The translations under genes and the position numbers were made by a program. From Aurelia coerulea (taxonomy: Eukaryota; Cnidaria; Scyphozoa; Semaeostomeae; Ulmaridae), in NCBI GenBank assembly GCA_039566865.1, contig CM076945.1, positions 935,001 through 999,000 of the forward strand: DNA of 64,000 nt, given 5' to 3'. Position 1 is the stretch's first letter, and each line of letters opens with the position of its first letter. Positions 47,747 through 59,602 of this stretch are shown here, one piece after another. Under the pieces are notes generated by a model. It was not told where the DNA came from, did no database searches, and saw only the letters and a list, made by a program, of their open reading frames with translations.

Positions 47747-48745
47747 TGGAATATAAACCTTTTCATAGTTCCTTCTAATTCAACTGTTTTGCAAAACATT
47801 ATGAAACGCAGTGAAATCTGTTGCGACACCCTGTAGACCATAGTTATCATGTGAGTACTGCTGGCGCCAGTGGAGCTTAAATGCATTTTGGGATAGCTAT
47901 ACATTCCTGGTTCTATTCATCACATAAGATGACAGAGATTAGTCTTTTGCTATCAAATTCGAACGTTCTAAATTCACATTTTGACAGGCTGTGAAAGGTG
48001 CGGATTTTTCAGCCAATTTAACACGTAACACACCAGTATATCATAAGAAACGAAATAAGCCGTGGTTTTCAAAGTTAGTAATTTCACAGCCACCGAGCAA
48101 TTCATATCCTGAAACTAAAACTTGGAAATTCTAACAGGACAATTTACAATAAAACACATCATTTTGTACACACGTTGCAGATGGTCAAAAATAGCAACCA
48201 ATGACAAGAAAAATGCTCTCTCCCCCAAACTAGGTCACACTAACCTCGTAACCAAGCAACCAGGACCAAAATAAACTTTGAAAGCGAGGTGCATTCTTTG
48301 TTTCTTAACCCAAGGTCCTTTGCAGGCACGCTGTAATTTCAGACTGTCTGTATATTGATATTTGAATTCAACTCCTTAAACTGACAATCGCATGCTCGTC
48401 GTCTACCCTGATGAAGAACTATTTATCAAACAAAGTAACAAACGAGTGGAACAATTTGCCCAAAATAATAATAAATGCGAAATTACTTGATGTTTTCCAT
48501 GGGCCAATACACATATTTGTTTAGAAGAAACTAAGGTCCGGGGCTGGTGGGCAGTTTTTAAAATTTTTGGGGCCATTTTGCTACCAACAGTTTCTTACGT
48601 GTTTCTTATATCTTCAATGCCGGAAGTGTAGAATTAATTTAGCTTTGTTTAGAGGTCTCCCAAATTACTTAGTAAAATCTCAAAACAAGTAAATAGCATG
48701 TCCAAACAGTTGCTATAACTGTACAATCTTTTCTGACTCTCCCCA
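47747..48745. other. Non-coding, repeat fragments
   Basis: A MITE family A end fragment (CCAAGGTCCTTTGCAGGCAC, then TTTCAGACTGTCTG) is at 48306-48350. Motifs of the TTTCTTA/TAAGAAAC family lie at 48525-48615. Nothing coding was recognised. Confidence 0.6.
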
Positions 48746-50118
48746 TATATGGTAACTAAATGGACCTGACAGATGTGACAAGAGGCTTCTTTAAAGGATC
48801 ATTAAACTTCATTGTTAATTGCTTTGTTTGGAAACATATTTATGACCTTTTTAACAAACCACCTCTCTTAGGCGCATGGTAAGTAACAAAATGGACCAGA
48901 AAGATATGATAAGTGGCTTCTATAAAAGATCATTAAACTTCATTGTTAATTGCTTTGTTTAGAAACATATTTATGACCTTTTTAAAAGCCCACCCCTCTT
49001 AGGCGCATGGTAAGTAACTAAATAGACCAGAAAGATATGATGAGTGGCTTCTATAAAAGATCATTAAACTTCTTTGTTAATTGCTTTGTTTGGAAACATA
49101 TTTATGACCTTTTTAAAAAACCACCTCTCTTAGGCGCATGGTAAGTAACAAAATGGACCTGAAAGATATGATAAGTGGCTTCTATACAAGATCATCAAAC
49201 TTCATTGTTAATTGCTTTGTTTGGAAACATATTCATGACCTTTTTAAAAGTCCACCCCTCTTAGGCGCATGGTAAGTAACTAAATGGACCTGAAAGTTAT
49301 GATAAGATGCTTCTATAAAAGATCATCAAACTTCATTGTTAATTGCTTTGTTTGGAAACATATTTATGACCTTTTTAAAAGTCCACCCCTCTTAGGCGCA
49401 TGGTAAGTAACTAAATGGACCAGAAAGATATGATGACAGGCTTCTGTAAAAGATCATTAAACTTCATTGTTAATTGCTTTGTTTGGAAACATATTTATGA
49501 CCTTTTTAAAAGTCCACCCCTCTTAGGCGCATGGTAAGTAACTAAATGGACCTGAAAGTTATGATAAGATGCTTCTATGAAAGATCATTAAACTTCAGTT
49601 TTAATTGCTTTGTTTGGAAACATATTTATGACCTTTTTAAAAGTCCACCCCTCTTAGGCGCATGGTAAGTAACTAAATGGACCTGAAAGTTATGATAAGA
49701 TGCTTCTATGAAAGATCATTAAACTTCATTGTTAATTGCTTTGTTTGGAAACATATTTATGACCTTTTTAACAAACCACCTCTCTTAGGCGCATGGTAAG
49801 TAACAAAATGGACCTGAAAGATATGATAAGTGGCTTCTATAAAAGATCATTAAACTTCATTGTTAATTGCTTTGTTTAGAAACATATTTATGACCTTTTT
49901 AACAAACCACCTCTCTTAGGCGCATGGTAAGTAACAAAATGGACCTGAAAGATATGATAAGTGGCTTCTATAAAAGATCATTAAACTTCATTGTTAATTG
50001 CTTTGTTTGGAAACATATTTATGACCTTTTTAAAAGTCCACCCCTCTTAGACGCATGGTAAGTAACTAAATGGACCTGAAAGATATGATAAGAGGCTTCT
50101 GTAAAAGATCATCAAAAC
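48746..50118. repeat. 131-bp satellite array, ten units plus a partial
   Basis: GGCGCATGGTAAGTA recurs at 48871, 49002, 49133, 49264, 49395, 49526, 49657, 49788 and 49919, and as GACGCATGG at 50050, always 131 bp apart. Units also share TTAATTGCTTTGTTTGGAAA and ACATATTTATGACC. Unit-to-unit identity looks above 90%. A displaced unit fragment at 50262-50306 ends the array after about 140 bp of unrelated sequence. There is no open frame of note. Confidence 0.96.
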
Positions 50119-50261
50119 TTCGCATCCTTCAAACTTCATTTGACTTGACTGATAACGAGTATGCGCCCCACGTCGTGTTTTTGAACATCCAAGCTATTTT
50201 CTGTACTTAAATCATTTATTCATCATATTATCGTTTAATTGCTATAGTACCACACGCAACG

Positions 50262-50306
50262 AACATATTTATGACCTTTTTAACAAGCCAGCCCTCTTAG
50301 GCGCAA
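50262..50306. repeat. Orphan piece of the 131-bp satellite
   Basis: ACATATTTATGACCTTTTTA followed by CCCTCTTAGGCGCA is the end of a unit, cut off from the main array. Confidence 0.85.
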
Positions 50307-50777
50307 GATGTGAATGATTTAGCCACTCCTTAAAGAGTGATACAAGGAAAGAAAAAATTGCAAATAGATAAGAAATAGCAAACATAAGATAGACAGTAAA
50401 GAAAGCCGATAACAAGATAAAATGAGGAGGACATGAAAAGGTGAAGATAAGAAACATTTCTAAATATTAATTATCATGATAAAGGACTGTTTGTTAGATG
50501 GTGACACCTCATGTAGATAATAAAATCACTTTGCTTTAATGCACTTCTTAACCATTTCAATGTTATTTACGTGAAACAAACATCTTTTTAAGTGTTTCAT
50601 TTGCAAACGTAAGATGTTCTTTGTCTTTAAAACTCGCGAATTATGTTCCAGTTATTCTTGGAATCTTTAGCACTTCATATATTTTGAAACCAAATAGCTA
50701 GCAGAAAAAATTGAACAATTTACCTACTTGGACAGCTCCTCTTTAATCAATCAATCTTACAAAGTAATTTATGAAAC
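50307..50777. other. Non-coding, nothing recognised
   Basis: AT-rich stretch between the satellite and the inverted-repeat arm; no feature recognised. Confidence 0.5.
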
Positions 50778-51740
50778 CTCAAACTAAGACAACTGCATAT
50801 AGTCTATTTCACATTTCTCACTCAAACCCTCACACTGACCTGCTGGTACTGAAAACAGAATTATTGTGAAGGAGACAAACTTATCTGTTAGCTCAAACAT
50901 GGTAAAAGTGGTTAATTCTCCATAACGGAGATAAATTGACGTTTCTTGAGAGCATCGTCGATTTCGCAATGCAATAATTTATGAGATGGAACAATATGTA
51001 CTTTGGGTTAAGGCGGTCGAGAGGTGTATCACTCTTCAGAGAAAGAATACGAGATTAAAAAAATGGGATTTTCAGGGAATTTTCGATAGATTTTTATTGG
51101 AAAAAAAGGCTTTTGCTAAAGATGTACCAGATTTTTAGAGAGTGATATGCCCCTCGCTTTTGGTAAAATGTAACTATGCAAGGAAGGCAATTGATAGTCT
51201 ACAGATCGTACTTTTACGAAACAGGATCTAATTATCGCCTTTATTTTGCTGCTGACTGAAAAGACTGAGGTTTGCATTTGCCTGGCAGGATTGCACTCTC
51301 CATCTCGGTCATTAGAACGAATGATCCTATGCAGATTTCAGTCTCCTTGTAAAATATATACAAACTGTTCGATAAACAAATTTCATGCTTTGCAGATTAT
51401 TTTGCTTCATTGCTGCCAAAGGGACCTTGGGGGGCAAATGCAGCGAGAGCGAAAAAATCCCCAACTGTACAATCATAGATTATGACAGACTTTGTAATCA
51501 TAGCAAATACAAGAACTATTATTGTCCAAATCGAATCAATTTTTCCGCGAATTTCGCAAAATCTCCCAAGCGCACAGTGACAGGCTTTGCCAGCATCCAA
51601 ATGATCTTATGTTTTGTATGGCCATTTGCAGCTTTAACTTTACTGTATGACTTTAAACTGTTTTGACATTGATTTGAGTGCAAATTATATTATTACTTGT
51701 TTTGACATGAAGAAAATGAGCGTGAAAAGATTCTAAAATG
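50778..51740. repeat. Large inverted repeat, left arm
   Basis: From CTCAAACTAAGACAACTGCA to GAAAAGATTCTAAAATG this arm is an inverted copy of 59962-60927, with only scattered substitutions and a few small indels in 963 bp. It has no recognisable domain; the mirrored open frames on the two arms simply follow from the duplication. Confidence 0.95.
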
Positions 51741-51994
51741 GAGCCAATAGCAAATTCAAGGGCCATTGTTGTCGAAATCAAAGTAATTTCTAAGGGGTTG
51801 TTTATATGAGTAAAAACACCTAATCTGTCAGCCCCGGGGTTGAGAGGCAAGGTGGAGTAAATCTCTCATCCGTGAAATCAGAACGAATTAACCAATAGGA
51901 ATCAAGAAAGGAAGGAAGCCTATACACCTCACCATAGTCCATACCGGTAGTGTTTCGTTTTATGGAGAAATTTACCTCACCCAGGTGAGATACC

Positions 51995-52248
51995 TGTCGT
52001 GCCCCTCGCTCAGGCCGGTTTTGCAGCAGGGACACGGATAAATTATCGATATGTTTGTTAGCCAAGGCAAGTAACCATCTCAAATCATCTTTCGTAAAAC
52101 TCAACAACATGCAACAACTCAACGCAAGTACTTTATGTAATATAAGCGGGTATTACTTCATGTAACACAATGGCTGTTGTTGTTGTTAGCGTCCTCTTAT
52201 TTAACTAACGAGTAAAGGGTGGGATTTATCTTAATTTAACCCCCGACA
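51995..52248 (-). repeat. 3' LTR
   Basis: 254 bp, identical to the 5' LTR except for a missing 3-bp GAA within GCCAAGAAGGC. It ends in TGTCG/CGACA inverted pentamers. Near-identity implies recent insertion. Confidence 0.96.
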
Positions 52249-52252
52249 TATG

Positions 52253-52262
52253 CCCCTTCTTC
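52253..52262 (-). other. Polypurine tract next to 3' LTR
   Basis: GAAGAAGGGG on the minus strand stands four bases before the 3' LTR, the place where plus-strand DNA synthesis of LTR elements is primed. Confidence 0.65.
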
Positions 52263-52689
52263 AAAAGAGTCCTCCAGGACAGTTCTTTCAATTTCTTTGA
52301 TTGATCTACAGAAGAGTCCCTTGTAATTCGTTCTTCAAAATCTCAATTTTCTTTTAAAGTTCGGTACTGTTTCTTTTACGATCTGTACTGTCCTTTCTAA
52401 GCAATCTTCGTAAAATCGTTTAAAGTCATTCGATGACAATTGCAAGTAATCGATCGGCCGTTTCAATATACTTGTAACGATGCAAATGTTTCTATACTCT
52501 GATCAGTCTGGTTCTCTCAAGAATCGTTCTTGACATTTGGCAGTTCTCTTCATCGTTCGAAGTAGTTAATCTTTTTTTTTATATTGATATATCAAGCAGC
52601 GTGTTCGAGTTAAATCTCAGTCTATCAAACGGAAAATAAACGTATAATATTTCGCGAGTCCTTTCTCAGTCTATGATGATGTATAATCT

Positions 52690-55600
52690 TTAAAAACATT
52701 GTTGATACTGAACAGGAAATCGAAGTACTGGGTACATGAACGGCGGTCTAAAGTTAAAGTTCACTGGGTTTGGCCTAAAATACGCTTGATTCGGATCCCC
52801 AAACATCGGTGTTGGATTAAGTCGTGTGTAAGCGTTTGGATAGCTCTGATAATGCATCCTCTGTCCTGGTAACGGCTGACTTGTAGCATTGATACTTGAA
52901 ACATCCCTTGCGCTTAAATCAAAAGATTGTCCGGGCCCATAATAAGTCAAAATTTGTGGTGGTCTTCTCTCTCTCTGTGGCCGTACATTGTGCACTTCTG
53001 TGTTCGTATCACTGTTCTCGGATAAATTATCACTGTTCTCAGATCCTGGTTCTGGCTCTGAGCTCTCTAAAGTTGGATCATTCTCTGTCTGTTGTTCAAT
53101 CGCCTGATTGGTTTCTACTCTTGAATTACCTAATTCGTTGAGAGTGTTTGGATAAAACCCTTCAAAATCATCGGCATCATCACGTGAATTATCCTCTGCA
53201 CTTGCAGCACTAGCATTCGTTATCTTATTTTGATCTACTTTCTTTGTTTTTCCTTTGTTTGCCTGTCCTCTCTCTACCCCTTTGTCATTCTTCTGTATGT
53301 TATTTCTCTCTGTGCTCCCTGAGCTCAAATGTTCACATGGTAGTAACATATTCCTATGAACAGTCCTAATTCTTCCTTTCTCGTTATTTTCTGGTCTTAC
53401 TGAGTAAACAACGCCTGAATCGCCTTTGCAATCCACTACTGTGTATACCTCTTGCTCCCAAAATGACCTTAACTTTCCCGGACCTCCCTTCTCTCCCACG
53501 TTTCGAATAAGCACTCTATCTCCAATTTCCAATCCATGTGTAATTGCATTACTGTTGCGTCTAATTCTGTCACTCGCCTTTCTTTGATCCGACTTTCTGC
53601 TTGCAATCTGGTAAGCTTCGTTCATGGATGCCTGCATATTCCTCAAGTATTGGCTATGGCTTATGGTCTTCGGTGGTAATTTCGTCTGGAGAATGAGATC
53701 GATTGGCAGTCTGGGCTCTCTTCCGAACAGGAGATAATATGGAGAGAAACCAGTTGATGAGTTTCTCGTGCAGTTATATGCATGTACAAGATGGTTTAGG
53801 CTATCTCTCCATCGCGATTTTTGAGATTCTTCAAGCGTTCTTAGCATAGAAATGATCGTTTGATTCATTCTTTCACACTGTCCATTTGTCTCTGGATGGT
53901 ATGGGGTAGTACGTGATCTGGTAATACCACATAGCTTTTCTAGATGGTGGAAAAGTCCGTTTTCAAACTCTTTCCCTTGGTCGTGTAGCAAGCGTGCAGG
54001 AATTCCAAATCGAGGTATGAAATCTTGGTACAGGTGTCTAGCTGCAGTTTTGGCAGATTTATCCTTCGTAGCATATGCTTGTAGATATCTTGAGAAGTGG
54101 TCTACAATCATTAGAATATATTCATAGCCCCCAGAACTTGTCTCTAAATGGACGAAATCAATCGAAATCAGATCCATTGGGCTTGATGACGTGATACTTT
54201 GTAACGGTGCTCGTTTTTTCTGATGCGGGCGTCTTCGTTTCAAACAGCGACAAACTTTAGTCACATAGTGCTCTATGTCTGATTCCATCTTTGGCCAGAA
54301 TACCCGTTCGCGTGCAAGATGCGTAACTCTGTCTACCCCTAAATGGCCCATCTTGTCGTGGAGTTCTTGGTATATCAAAGATCTTAAGTTTGCTGGCAAA
54401 ACTAACTGGCTTTGATCACGAATTTTTCTTCTCAGGATCTCATTTTCATCCAGATACAATCTGTTCCATTGGTTTAACAAACATCTTGTAAATTCATTCT
54501 CTTGTTTCCTTTGGTTTGTACCCAACCTCTGGTTTTGTTTTTTGAGTTGAATAATGCGGTTAATGGCTACATCATTTCTCTGAGCATTCTTGACTTCAGA
54601 TAAACTCAATATGTTCTTTGTACTGTTATCACCTAGTTTTGCTTCAACCTGTGCTAACCAAGTGAACCATGTTTCATTATTGCTTGCCTGTGCGGAGACA
54701 CCTGACACTATGGCACTAATGTCACTAGCTGGTACATTCTCTGTGCAACTGGTAAACAATTCATCAAGGCCTAATCTGGACAAACTGTCAGCATCTCTGT
54801 TTGCAGTCCCTGGACGATACTTAATTGTAAAGTTGTAGTCTGCTAATTCGTTTACCCATCGCTGAGATGTAGCATTTAACTTGCTTGTTGACAAAACATA
54901 TGTCAAAGGATTGTTATCTGTGTAAACAACAAAATGATTTGCATGATACAAGTAGTCTCTGAACTGAGTGCAAATAGCCCATTTCAAAGCAAGAAACTCC
55001 AATTTGCCGCTGTGATACTTGTAATTCTTTTCTGCTGGTGTTAAACTTCGACTTGCATAAGATATGACTCTGAGTTTGCCCCCTTGTCTTTGGTATAGAA
55101 CGGCGCCTAATCCTTTTTCTGATGCATCTGTGTGTACAATAAAAGACTTTTCGAAATCAGGGTAAGCTAACACAGGAGCACTTGTGATGCCATCAACTAA
55201 AATTTCAAGTGTCTCTTGGTGTACCGTATTCCATGAAATCACAGTTGATGATGGTAACTGTCCAGACTTTGCTTTATTCCCTTTATCTGTTCCATTGTGT
55301 TTTACTTCTAAAAGATTGAACAAAGGTCTTGCTATCTTTGCATAATCCTTTATGTAACGTCGATAGTATCCAAGAAGTCCAAGGACGTGTCTCAAATCAC
55401 CTACAGTTTTAGGGGATTGTTCTTTCAAAGCTTTGACAACTTTAATACTGTCCGGATCAGGATAATACCCCTCAGATGTCACAATACGGCCTAAATATTT
55501 TACCCTGTCTCTGAAAAGTTCACATTTTTGTGGTTTCAACTTTACTCCTTTACTCTTCAATTTCTGTAGTACTGTCTGCAGGTGATTTACGTGTTCTTCG

Positions 55601-57393
55601 AATGTTTTAGAAAACACAAGGACATCATCTAAATAAGGAACAGCAAATTTGTCTCTTACATCATCTAAACAGCCCTCCATGAACCTCTGAAACTGCGCAG
55701 GAGCATTCATAAGGCCAAATGGTATACGATGCCATTCCAGCAGTCCCCAGGGTGTAACAAACGCTGTAAGATGTCTACTCTCTGGATGAAGAAATGCCTG
55801 GTGGTATGCTTTCCCCATGTCCAAGACGCTAAACCAATTATTACCTATAAGGCCATCAAGGGTTTCTTGTACCCTTGGAAGTGGATGTCTGTCCGGGATT
55901 GTCCTTTTATTCAGCTCTCTGTAATCCACACATAAACGTAACCCCCCATCTTTCTTACGAACAGCAACGATTGGTGAGGAGTATGGGGATTCCGATTTCA
56001 CTACCCACTTCCTATTCAGAAGGTCTTGAATATAATTCTTTACCTCTGGATACAAGGGTCTTGGGACACTATTGTATCGTTTCTGTACCGGTTTGTCACT
56101 GGAAAGACTAATTTTCATCTGAAATTCTTCAATGCAACCAGTGTCATCCTCATTTTCTGAAAATGCATCTTTCTCTTTATGTAACATTTCTACAACTGTT
56201 TCTCTTTGTTCTTCTGTTAACATACTTAAGTTAATGTTTTCAACGGTACTCTTTCTCTCAGTTGACTTTGTTTCCTCTGCTTCAATCTTTCTTTCATTTC
56301 CTGTTACATGAGCTTGCGTATTCTTTGTTTCTTTTTGCATCTCATCAAATTTAACATTCAAGGGTGTAACTGATGTAACTAGCTGGAGATGTCCTATGAC
56401 TGTATGCGGTCTCAGGATTATCTCTGACTTGCTGTTATTTGTTACTGGTATGGAAACTTTACTTGATTTCCCTCCCTTTAAAGTCAATAAAACTGAATCA
56501 ACTGTGAGACTATCAGGTAAATTATCAACAACCGCAGGCTCAAACATAGTAGGACTTCTGGCTTTCATAGGCCCTGTATTCACTCTGCAAGTGACATTGA
56601 TACTGGAGCCACCTGGAATTTTGACTATGTTCTTTGGTGTCTTCACATCACAGAAAAATTCTTTACTTTGGGTTTGAATCAATTTGACAATACCCTTGAC
56701 TTTACTTTGACTTACACTTGGCATCAAGTTCTGCAGATTTGACAAAGTATTTGATTCAGTTAAGTCATATTTGTCTGGATTCATCAAGATCTCCTCAATA
56801 ACATTATATCCAATTATCATGTTATCAACCTGTGTTTCAGGGACAAGAAATGGAACTTTTATTGCTTGAGTCTCCTTCCAGTGTAGAAGTTGGAAGTCTA
56901 ATTCTACAAATCCAAGAAAAGGCAAATCTGAATTATCAGCTGTTTTGAGAACTAACTGTTCATTTTCATCTAAAAGTTCTGAAACATTTCTGATCTTCAA
57001 CTGAGGTTCATACTGTGATAACCACCATCTTGGCAGAATTGAAACTTGAGCCCCACTATCAAAAAGAGGCTGTATTTTATGTCCATCAATCTTACATTCT
57101 AACAGACAACGATTCCCAACAAGTCTAATAAGCTTATCATGTTTCTGAGGGTCAATGTGACTGACAAAAGTTCCAATATTTGCCAATTTTTGTCTCCCCT
57201 GCCTCTCCAAAAAGCTAATGGCCTCACAAAGTTTCTTATGATCTGCCCATCTTTCTTTTTGACATTTCTTACTGCAGTAGACAACCGATTCACACTGAGC
57301 ACAGCTAAATAGTGTTGCACCCTTTTCTCCCCCTTTAGAACAATTATTACACTTGTGGGACACTTGTTCCTCCCCGACTACAGTTGTCCCCCC
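52690..57393 (-). CDS. pol: Retrotransposon Pol: MYND finger, protease, RT, RNase H, integrase
   Basis: The open frame starts after a TAA at 57426-57424 and overlaps the end of gag. Counting from the GTG at 57363, 1557 residues follow. Residues 5-46 form a MYND finger (C5,C8,C21,C24,C30,C34,H42,C46). Next are an aspartic protease with DSGA (D102), reverse transcriptase with YLDD at 577-580 (55635-55624), RNase H ([17 protein letters not shown]), and integrase with an HHCC zinc region and a DDE core (SIDF, HDQG with D1128, then ERMN). A GPY/F-like segment and a low-complexity tail end it. No ATG occurs before the protease active site, so translation most likely reaches this frame by -1 frameshifting from gag. 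No stop or frameshift breaks it. It converts element RNA to DNA and inserts it. Confidence 0.95.
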   Translation of the reverse strand, partial: GGTTVVGEEQVSHKCNNCSKGGEKGATLFSCAQCESVVYCSKKCQKERWADHKKLCEAISFLERQGRQKLANIGTFVSHIDPQKHDKLIRLVGNRCLLECKIDGHKIQPLFDSGAQVSILPRWWLSQYEPQLKIRNVSELLDENEQLVLKTADNSDLPFLGFVELDFQLLHWKETQAIKVPFLVPETQVDNMIIGYNVIEEILMNPDKYDLTESNTLSNLQNLMPSVSQSKVKGIVKLIQTQSKEFFCDVKTPKNIVKIPGGSSINVTCRVNTGPMKARSPTMFEPAVVDNLPDSLTVDSVLLTLKGGKSSKVSIPVTNNSKSEIILRPHTVIGHLQLVTSVTPLNVKFDEMQKETKNTQAHVTGNERKIEAEETKSTERKSTVENINLSMLTEEQRETVVEMLHKEKDAFSENEDDTGCIEEFQMKISLSSDKPVQKRYNSVPRPLYPEVKNYIQDLLNRKWVVKSESPYSSPIVAVRKKDGGLRLCVDYRELNKRTIPDRHPLPRVQETLDGLIGNNWFSVLDMGKAYHQAFLHPESRHLTAFVTPWGLLEWHRIPFGLMNAPAQFQRFMEGCLDDVRDKFAVPYLDDVLVFSKTFEEHVNHLQTVLQKLKSKGVKLKPQKCELFRDRVKYLGRIVTSEGYYPDPDSIKVVKALKEQSPKTVGDLRHVLGLLGYYRRYIKDYAKIARPLFNLLEVKHNGTDKGNKAKSGQLPSSTVISWNTVHQETLEILVDGITSAPVLAYPDFEKSFIVHTDASEKGLGAVLYQRQGGKLRVISYASRSLTPAEKNYKYHSGKLEFLALKWAICTQFRDYLYHANHFVVYTDNNPLTYVLSTSKLNATSQRWVNELADYNFTIKYRPGTANRDADSLSRLGLDELFTSCTENVPASDISAIVSGVSAQASNNETWFTWLAQVEAKLGDNSTKNILSLSEVKNAQRNDVAINRIIQLKKQNQRLGTNQRKQENEFTRCLLNQWNRLYLDENEILRRKIRDQSQLVLPANLRSLIYQELHDKMGHLGVDRVTHLARERVFWPKMESDIEHYVTKVCRCLKRRRPHQKKRAPLQSITSSSPMDLISIDFVHLETSSGGYEYILMIVDHFSRYLQAYATKDKSAKTAARHLYQDFIPRFGIPARLLHDQGKEFENGLFHHLEKLCGITRSRTTPYHPETNGQCERMNQTIISMLRTLEESQKSRWRDSLNHLVHAYNCTRNSSTGFSPYYLLFGREPRLPIDLILQTKLPPKTISHSQYLRNMQASMNEAYQIASRKSDQRKASDRIRRNSNAITHGLEIGDRVLIRNVGEKGGPGKLRSFWEQEVYTVVDCKGDSGVVYSVRPENNEKGRIRTVHRNMLLPCEHLSSGSTERNNIQKNDKGVERGQANKGKTKKVDQNKITNASAASAEDNSRDDADDFEGFYPNTLNELGNSRVETNQAIEQQTENDPTLESSEPEPGSENSDNLSENSDTNTEVHNVRPQRERRPPQILTYYGPGQSFDLSARDVSSINATSQPLPGQRMHYQSYPNAYTRLNPTPMFGDPNQAYFRPNPVNFNFRPPFMYPVLRFPVQYQQCF

Positions 57394-58607
57394 TGCTGTA
57401 GCCGTCGGCCGTTTCCCTGACTCTTAGACTTCTTGCAACCACGAGCAAAATGTTCTTCAGATCCACACAGAAAACAGTGACTGCATTTTGGATTGTTTTT
57501 CTCTAAACATTGCTGACAATGATTACCCCTTGATTGTTGTCTATCAGGATATTTTGGGTTGTTATGTGCCTTTAATTGAGCAACCTCTGCTGTCAATGCT
57601 GCCATCTGTTGAGATAATGCCTGTACTGCCTGTGCAACATCATTTTTTGGAGCTTTTTCAGGTTGTATTTTCCCAACTGGTGTACTTTCTATGCCTTGAA
57701 CTTTTGCTGTTTTACTCTGTTTCTGAGCAAGATTTGGTAGACGTTTTCCTCTCTCAGTTTCTGCTGATACTGCTATTCCCATCTGATGAATCAATTCTTC
57801 ATCACTTGTTTCAGGTTTTAAGTAAGGGCGTATCTTAGTACGGATAGCTTCTTGAATTAAACCAACCTCTAAGGTTTGCAAAAATAAGCCTTGGACTAAA
57901 GTTGGGTTGTAGTGTACCCCCTCATCAGTCTCAGATGCAAACAGTACCTTTCGTCTTACTTCAAGTGCTCTAATCAAAAACTTATTTGCATCTTCTGCTT
58001 GCTCTTGTGTCATGGTACTAAGCTCCTTGTATAATTCTGTGGCAGATTTTTCCTTAAAATGTGTTCTTAAAATTTGCAAAAGTCTTGGCAAGGTAAGGTT
58101 GAGAACAGTCTCCAAATATGTTCTTAATGACAACCCTGGTGTGAACGCGCGCAAAATTGCACTCGTAATTTCTTGCTCATCATATCCCTTAGCTTTAGCC
58201 TCTCTTATTTGGCGCATGAGACTAATGAAAGAAATTTTATCTCTCTGGTAAGCTTCTCCAATCTGACCCTGTATTTTCAACTCTCGCCTAAACATGGAAT
58301 TGTTAATTAGGGCATTAAAACTAGGGTTTTCTTCATTGGATGGAGGTGCTTCACTTGAACCAGTTAAAGACCCTGTAGTAACAACCTGTTGCAATGATTT
58401 AACAATAAGATCTAACATTTTCTTCTTTTCCTCAACATCATCAACATCAAAAGATTTCCTTATAGACTTGATCACAACAACTTTTGGTTTGGCTTCCCAA
58501 AATTTCTTGTCAATACCCAAATCATCAGCTAATTTGACTAAATTATCCAGAGAGCTACTCATCATAAGCTCCTCTACCTCAAGCTCAAATTCAGCAGACT
58601 CAGCCAT
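57378..58607 (-). CDS. gag: Retrotransposon Gag
   Basis: This 409-residue ORF starts at the first ATG after the 5' LTR. It has an acidic helical N-terminus and a capsid-like central part ([31 protein letters not shown]). A short coiled coil ([18 protein letters not shown]) precedes a zinc-binding tail. In the tail a CQQC pair and CSHC pair precede the knuckle C-x2-C-x4-H-x4-C ([14 protein letters not shown]). Gag packages element RNA into particles. The stop TAG (57380-57378) follows the slippery heptamer by three codons or so. Confidence 0.92.
   Translation of the reverse strand: MAESAEFELEVEELMMSSSLDNLVKLADDLGIDKKFWEAKPKVVVIKSIRKSFDVDDVEEKKKMLDLIVKSLQQVVTTGSLTGSSEAPPSNEENPSFNALINNSMFRRELKIQGQIGEAYQRDKISFISLMRQIREAKAKGYDEQEITSAILRAFTPGLSLRTYLETVLNLTLPRLLQILRTHFKEKSATELYKELSTMTQEQAEDANKFLIRALEVRRKVLFASETDEGVHYNPTLVQGLFLQTLEVGLIQEAIRTKIRPYLKPETSDEELIHQMGIAVSAETERGKRLPNLAQKQSKTAKVQGIESTPVGKIQPEKAPKNDVAQAVQALSQQMAALTAEVAQLKAHNNPKYPDRQQSRGNHCQQCLEKNNPKCSHCFLCGSEEHFARGCKKSKSQGNGRRLQQGGQL
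57387..57393 (-). promoter_or_regulatory. Putative -1 ribosomal frameshift heptamer G GGG GGA
   Basis: In gag frame the minus strand reads CAG|CAG|GGG|GGA|CAA|CTG|TAG, so the heptamer G GGG GGA fits X XXY YYZ. Slipping back one base enters exactly the Pol frame, which is open there and has no suitable ATG of its own. A downstream stimulatory structure was not folded. Confidence 0.75.
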
Positions 58608-58901
58608 GCTTAAAATAACCTTTTAGTTAGGCCTAACTTTTCAGTCAAAACAATGTGCACAATCAATCATCAATGTCAACTTTTCAAGGAAATCACGAAG
58701 ATAATTGTTGTCAAATAATCATATCATTGAACCTAAAGTGGATGTTTAGTTAGTCTAAAGCACAGTTGTTTCAAATTCATTTCTTACGTGCCACGAATTT
58801 TCTTCAACACAAATCACCACTACTGTACTGCACTTGTACTCTCTCCTCCCATGCAAAAAAATGTCTGCAACCACTGTGGTTCAAAACACTGGCCATCAAA
58901 A

Positions 58902-59158
58902 TGTCGTGCCCCTCGCTCAGGCCGGTTTTGCAGCAGGGACACGGATAAATTATCGATATGTTTGTTAGCCAAGAAGGCAAGTAACCATCTCAAATCATCT
59001 TTCGTAAAACTCAACAACATGCAACAACTCAACGCAAGTACTTTATGTAATATAAGCGGGTATTACTTCATGTAACACAATGGCTGTTGTTGTTGTTAGC
59101 GTCCTCTTATTTAACTAACGAGTAAAGGGTGGGATTTATCTTAATTTAACCCCCGACA
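58902..59158 (-). repeat. 5' LTR
   Basis: 257 bp, partner of 51995-52248. On the minus strand it should hold the promoter for the Gag-Pol transcript; no clear TATA box could be assigned. Confidence 0.96.
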
Positions 59159-59602
59159 TACCTCCTCTGGTGAGGCGATATCTCGCTATATCGGTGGTGT
59201 TGCATGGTGTTGCGTTTGTCATTTTAACGCAAAATGGAAAAGCAATGGGATTCTACAGGAAGGAGGAATCTCGCCTGTCAGTCCCGGCTCTGGCAGGTGA
59301 GGTGTTTTCCCTCAGATAAACAGGCCCTAAACATCAGTTCAATAACCATATATTTCGCAACTTCGTAAAACTTACGATAGAATGCAATCATCCCATATAT
59401 TAGAGAATGGGTGGTGCAAACAACTGTTCACGGGGGCCTTGTTAAATGATATGACATCCGTATCCTAACCCTAGGTAGCCGTCTGAGTGTGTTCAAAGCA
59501 CCCATATTTTCATAATAATTCACCGCCCCTTTGCGTTTATGGAGGTCTTGGATAAATGTTGAACCAAAGAAAACGCTTCTCATTCGTTGCCTTTTGTTGA
59601 CC

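Larger units (their letters stand above)
51995..59158 (-). mobile_element. Complete Gypsy-type (Metaviridae) LTR retrotransposon with MYND finger
   Basis: LTRs at 51995-52248 and 58902-59158 are direct repeats with TGTCG...CGACA ends, flanked by a 4-bp target duplication TACC (51991-51994 and 59159-59162). Gag and Pol lie between on the minus strand, Pol in the -1 frame. A purine tract GAAGAAGGGG (52253-52262) precedes the 3' LTR. No envelope-like ORF exists, and the ~440 bp after Pol look non-coding. RT-RNase H before integrase places it in Ty3/Gypsy. A primer-binding site complementary to a tRNA 3' end was not convincing. Confidence 0.96.

Noticed and set aside
51246..51485. Identical 79-codon frames on both arms of the large inverted repeat (also 60220-60459)
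   Set aside because: Identity follows from the DNA duplication; the peptide has no domain and substitutions show no coding pattern by eye.
52249..52689. Envelope-like ORF between Pol and the 3' LTR
   Set aside because: About 440 bp with no open frame of useful length and no membrane segment.
58880..58901. tRNA primer-binding site just inside the 5' LTR
   Set aside because: TGGCCAGTGTTTTGAACC begins with TGG, but its complement does not fit the T-arm and acceptor layout of a tRNA 3' end, so no primer is assigned.
58788..59075. Plus-strand frame with a knuckle-like CNHCGSKHWPSKC across the LTR edge
   Set aside because: It is antisense to the element, crosses the precise LTR boundary, and has C-x2-C-x3-H spacing; most likely chance.
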